Assembly (NCBI GenBank): GCA_023511625.1
Contig: JAIMBD010000009.1
Span: 1-64,000, forward strand
Length of the DNA: 64,000 nt
Source of the DNA: Bacillota bacterium
GTDB taxonomy: Bacteria > Bacillota > Sulfobacillia > Sulfobacillales > Sulfobacillaceae
Direction of reading: 5' to 3'
How positions within the stretch are numbered: the first letter of the stretch is position 1; the number at the start of each line of letters is the position of its first letter. The translations under genes and the position numbers were made by a program. Below are positions 61,620 through 64,000 of the stretch, one piece after another. The notes beneath the pieces were generated by a model. It did not search any database, was not told the DNA's origin, and was given only the letters and a program-made list of their open reading frames with translations.

Positions 61620-62364
61620 CGCACGCGGGGGCGATGGGCACCCCAGCTCCCTCCAACGCTTCGCGCACCGTCCGCAACACCGCCGCGGCCCCGGGCGTGT
61701 CACCGTGCACGCACAGGCTGTCGACGTGAAGCGTCAACCGTCCTCCGCCCCGGGTCGCAACCTGTCCGGCTACTGCCAATTCGACGGCCTGCGCCGCCGC
61801 TTGAGCAGGATCCAGAACGGCCCCGGGTTGCCTGCGCTCGACCAGGCGCCCGTCGGCGTCGTATCGCCGATCGGCAAACCCTTCCCGGATGACCCGGATC
61901 CCGGCTTCGGCAAACCACTGCACGGCCGGAGTCCCCGCCTGCACCATGACCGCGCGCGGCTCCCCCAACCGCTCCAACACCTCGACCACGAGGGCCTGCC
62001 ACGGGCGTTCCCAGTTGACGGCGTGATACAGGGCGCCATGGGGTTTGACGTAAGCCACGGCCAGGCCTTGGCTCCGGCAGATGGCCGTCAACGCCCCGAT
62101 TTGGGCCAACAGCTCCGGCAACAGCTCGCCCGGTGTCCCTGGCCAGGCCCGGCGTCCAAATCCCCGCCGATCGGGAAACGCCACATGGGCACCCACCGTC
62201 ACGCCCCACCGCGCTGCCAGGGCCACCGTCTCCCACATGGTATCCGGGTCTCCGGCGTGGGCTCCGGTGGCGATATTGGCGGAGGTCAAGTAAGGCATCA
62301 GGGCGGCGTCGTCGCCCATCCGCCAGACTCCATATCCCTCGCCGACATCGGCGTTTAAATCCAC
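61612..62364 (-). CDS. pxpA: 5-oxoprolinase subunit A (LamB/YcsF family)
   Basis: Amidohydrolase-like subunit of PxpABC, 250 residues. It opens with VDLNADVGEGYGVWRMGDDAALMPYLTSANIATGAHAGDP (split), the family hallmark, and has VGAHVAFPDRRGFGRR and VKPHGALYH. GTG 62364 has GGGGGG eight bases upstream and overlaps the HAD gene by 10 bases. Order pxpA–pxpB–pxpC on one strand is the usual one. Confidence 0.92.
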   Translation of the reverse strand: MDLNADVGEGYGVWRMGDDAALMPYLTSANIATGAHAGDPDTMWETVALAARWGVTVGAHVAFPDRRGFGRRAWPGTPGELLPELLAQIGALTAICRSQGLAVAYVKPHGALYHAVNWERPWQALVVEVLERLGEPRAVMVQAGTPAVQWFAEAGIRVIREGFADRRYDADGRLVERRQPGAVLDPAQAAAQAVELAVAGQVATRGGGRLTLHVDSLCVHGDTPGAAAVLRTVREALEGAGVPIAPACGG

Positions 62365-63227
62365 AACGGCTTCCCCCCTTCGCCTTGGCCCACCCCAGGG
62401 GTCCGCTCCAACGCCCAGCGAATGGCCCACGCGGCGCCATCCTCGGACACCGGTCGGGTCACGGCGTCCGCCGCAGCCTTCACCTCGGGCGGACTCTGCC
62501 CCATGGCAATCCCCAGTCCGGCCCAGCGCAACATGTCGATGTCGTTCTCGGCATCGCCGATGGCCATCACCTGATCCCGAGCCACCCCTAGCCGTTCCGC
62601 CACCCAGGCCAAGGCCGGTCCTTTGCCGACCCCGGCCGGCACCATCTCCAAGTAGTCGGCCTGCGACTTCATAAACCGGACCGGGAAGTCGGCGAAGATC
62701 GGCGCCACCGCCGCGCGAAACCGGTCGAGGACCTCGGGTTCAGCTTGCAGCAAGATCTTGATGGGAGGCTCAGGCCAGGCCGTGATCTCGGCCCAAGACC
62801 GAACCCAGGCCGGAATTTTATGCTTCTGGACGTACTGGCGGACCCGAAGGTCCTCTCGCGTCACCCACAGCTCGTCGCCCACGTACACTTGACACAACAG
62901 GTCCCACTCGTTGGCCAGTGCCACCAACCGGCGCGCCGCTTCGTCGTCCAGTTGGCGCCGGTACCACCGGGTGCGTTGCGGCACCTCCACCACCTCGGCG
63001 CCGTTATAGGCAATCAAGGGGCCGCGGCGCAGCCGCAAGGCCTGCCAGTGGGGCAGCGCCGAGACCACCGCCCGCCCGGTGGCCAGGATCACCCGGACGC
63101 CAGACGCCTGGGCCTCGGCCACAGCGGATTTTAAGGCGTCGGAGATGCCGGTGCCCTGGCGAGCATCAAAGGCGGTCCCGTCCAGGTCGAGCGCGATCAA
63201 AGCGATGTCGGTGCGATCCGTCGTCAC
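62355..63227 (-). CDS. HAD-superfamily phosphatase, Cof type
   Basis: Cytoplasmic sugar-phosphate/nucleotide phosphatase of 290 residues. Motif I is ALDLDGTAFD, motif II ILATGRA, motif III a Lys in PPIKILLQ/GKGPAL, and motif IV AIGDAENDIDML; a C2-type cap lies between. The substrate is unknown. GTG 63227 has GGAGGT seven bases upstream. It lies 130 bp after uvrC and overlaps pxpA by 10 bases. Confidence 0.87.
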   Translation of the reverse strand: MTTDRTDIALIALDLDGTAFDARQGTGISDALKSAVAEAQASGVRVILATGRAVVSALPHWQALRLRRGPLIAYNGAEVVEVPQRTRWYRRQLDDEAARRLVALANEWDLLCQVYVGDELWVTREDLRVRQYVQKHKIPAWVRSWAEITAWPEPPIKILLQAEPEVLDRFRAAVAPIFADFPVRFMKSQADYLEMVPAGVGKGPALAWVAERLGVARDQVMAIGDAENDIDMLRWAGLGIAMGQSPPEVKAAADAVTRPVSEDGAAWAIRWALERTPGVGQGEGGKPLWI

Positions 63228-63357
63228 GTCTAAACCTCCAAAATCCGGCGGACGGGCGCCCCGCCGGAAAGATCCCCGCCCTGCCCACTGGAGCCGGTCG
63301 CTTCGCCTCGGGCTGCCCTGCGCCTCCGCCAAGGGCCGGGTAGCCCGCCCGTGCCGT

Positions 63358-64000
63358 TCACGAAGGCGAGGGGGTCCTTGTCGGCGTCTGGTTCAAATAG
63401 GCCTTGAGTGCCTCTGCGGCCCGCGCGGTCATACCGGGCAACTGCGCCAGCTCCTCCACCGGAGCTTGGGCCATGGCCTCGACATCCCGGTAGTGGCGCA
63501 GCAACACGCGCTTGCGTTTCGGCCCGATGCCCGGCACGTCGTCCAGCATCGAGCGCAGATTGCGGCGGGTCCGCAACTGGCGGTGAAAACCGAGGGCGAA
63601 GCGGTGGGCCTCGTCGCGCACCTGTTGGAGCAACTTCAGTCCCGGCGAGCGCCGGTCGAGGATGATGGGCGCCTTTTGGCCCGGCGCGTACAGCCATTCG
63701 TGCTCCTTGGCCAATCCGAACAAGGGGACCGAGCCAAACCCCAACTCTTCCAGCACGCGCGCGGCGTAGGCCACCTGCCCCGGCCCCCCATCGACCACCA
63801 CCAAATCTGGGCGCTCGGCGAACTTGGCCGCACGCGGCTCGCCCTCGGCGGCGCCCGCAGCCAAGTACCGAAATCGCCGGCGGATGACCTCCGCCATGGA
63901 GGCAAAGTCGTTGGGCCCGACCACGCCGGCAATGCGGAAGCGCCGGTACTGAGACTTGTCCGGACGCCCGTCGCGAAAGACCACCATCGATGCCACCGAC
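63358..64000 (-). CDS. uvrC: Excinuclease ABC subunit C, C-terminal part (runs off the window)
   Basis: The frame stays open to the right edge and ends at 63358, giving the last 213 residues of UvrC. It shows VASMVVFRDGRPDKSQYRRF, the RNase-H-like endonuclease domain with DLVVVDGGPGQ (catalytic Asp) and DEAHRFALGFHR. Two C-terminal helix-hairpin-helix motifs follow (VPGIGPKRKRVLL and LPGMTARAAEAL). It makes the 5' incision in nucleotide-excision repair. The N-terminal GIY-YIG domain is outside the window. Confidence 0.95.
   Translation of the reverse strand, partial: SVASMVVFRDGRPDKSQYRRFRIAGVVGPNDFASMAEVIRRRFRYLAAGAAEGEPRAAKFAERPDLVVVDGGPGQVAYAARVLEELGFGSVPLFGLAKEHEWLYAPGQKAPIILDRRSPGLKLLQQVRDEAHRFALGFHRQLRTRRNLRSMLDDVPGIGPKRKRVLLRHYRDVEAMAQAPVEELAQLPGMTARAAEALKAYLNQTPTRTPSPS

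Overview
This is a 64 kb stretch of a high-GC (clearly above 60 %) bacterial chromosome with densely packed genes. Several blocks keep the gene order of Bacillota: acpS–nnr–alr–ndoAI–ndoA, cdaA–cdaR–glmM–glmS, tsaD…rimI–tsaB–tsaE–thiL, and uvrC…rapZ–yvcK–whiA. A complete 14-gene complex I (nuoA–N), a thioredoxin-like/CcdA pair and a diheme c-type cytochrome lipoprotein point to a respiring organism. My inference is a deep-branching, high-GC, respiratory member of the Bacillota (Sulfobacillus/Thermaerobacter/Symbiobacterium neighbourhood). The exact taxon cannot be settled from the window. I saw no rRNA, tRNA, CRISPR array, insertion sequence or prophage.

Layout. 1–1.4 kb: end of an amidohydrolase, then a nitrilase-family amidase. 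1.5–10.5 kb (mostly minus strand): murA, guaB, murC, a gamma-carbonic-anhydrase-like protein, tsaD, an orphan membrane protein on the opposite strand, rimI, tsaB, tsaE and thiL. 10.7–16.8 kb (plus): an accessory catabolic operon with an alpha/beta hydrolase, a PaaG-like crotonase, three SDR oxidoreductases and a two-subunit CoA-transferase-like pair resembling IpdA/IpdB. 16.9–18.2 kb: TlpA-like thioredoxin and CcdA. 18.1–21.1 kb (minus): rubrerythrin, a GlpC-like Fe-S protein, DUF3501 and a PerR-like repressor, headed by a PerR/Fur-box-like operator. 21.3–26.4 kb (minus): glutamine-amidotransferase-like hydrolase, MazF/antitoxin pair, alr, nnr, acpS and a methyltransferase. 26.5–32.5 kb: diheme cytochrome, formiminotransferase, panD, purK–purE, a RraA-family aldolase and an MDR oxidoreductase. 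32.5–37.5 kb (minus): glmS, glmM, cdaR, cdaA, linking amino-sugar supply with c-di-AMP synthesis. 37.7–40.1 kb: an ABC1/UbiB-family kinase and a CheC-like orphan. 40.1–41.7 kb: rex and a polyprenyl diphosphate synthase. 41.8–55.8 kb (minus): nuoA–N headed by a tiny membrane protein. 56–64 kb: an unknown protein, whiA, yvcK, rapZ, a tiny membrane protein, pxpC–pxpB–pxpA, a HAD phosphatase and the 3' part of uvrC.

Connections. The most interesting accessory parts are the IpdAB-like catabolic operon and the peroxide-stress operon that appears to encode its own repressor. A second possible circuit is a Rex-site-like sequence in the leader of the nuo operon, with Rex itself encoded about 15 kb away next to a prenyl synthase that probably makes the quinone tail. 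Many genes start with GTG or TTG behind strong Shine-Dalgarno sequences, so several starts given here are internal to longer open frames. Convergent genes repeatedly touch or overlap at their 3' ends.
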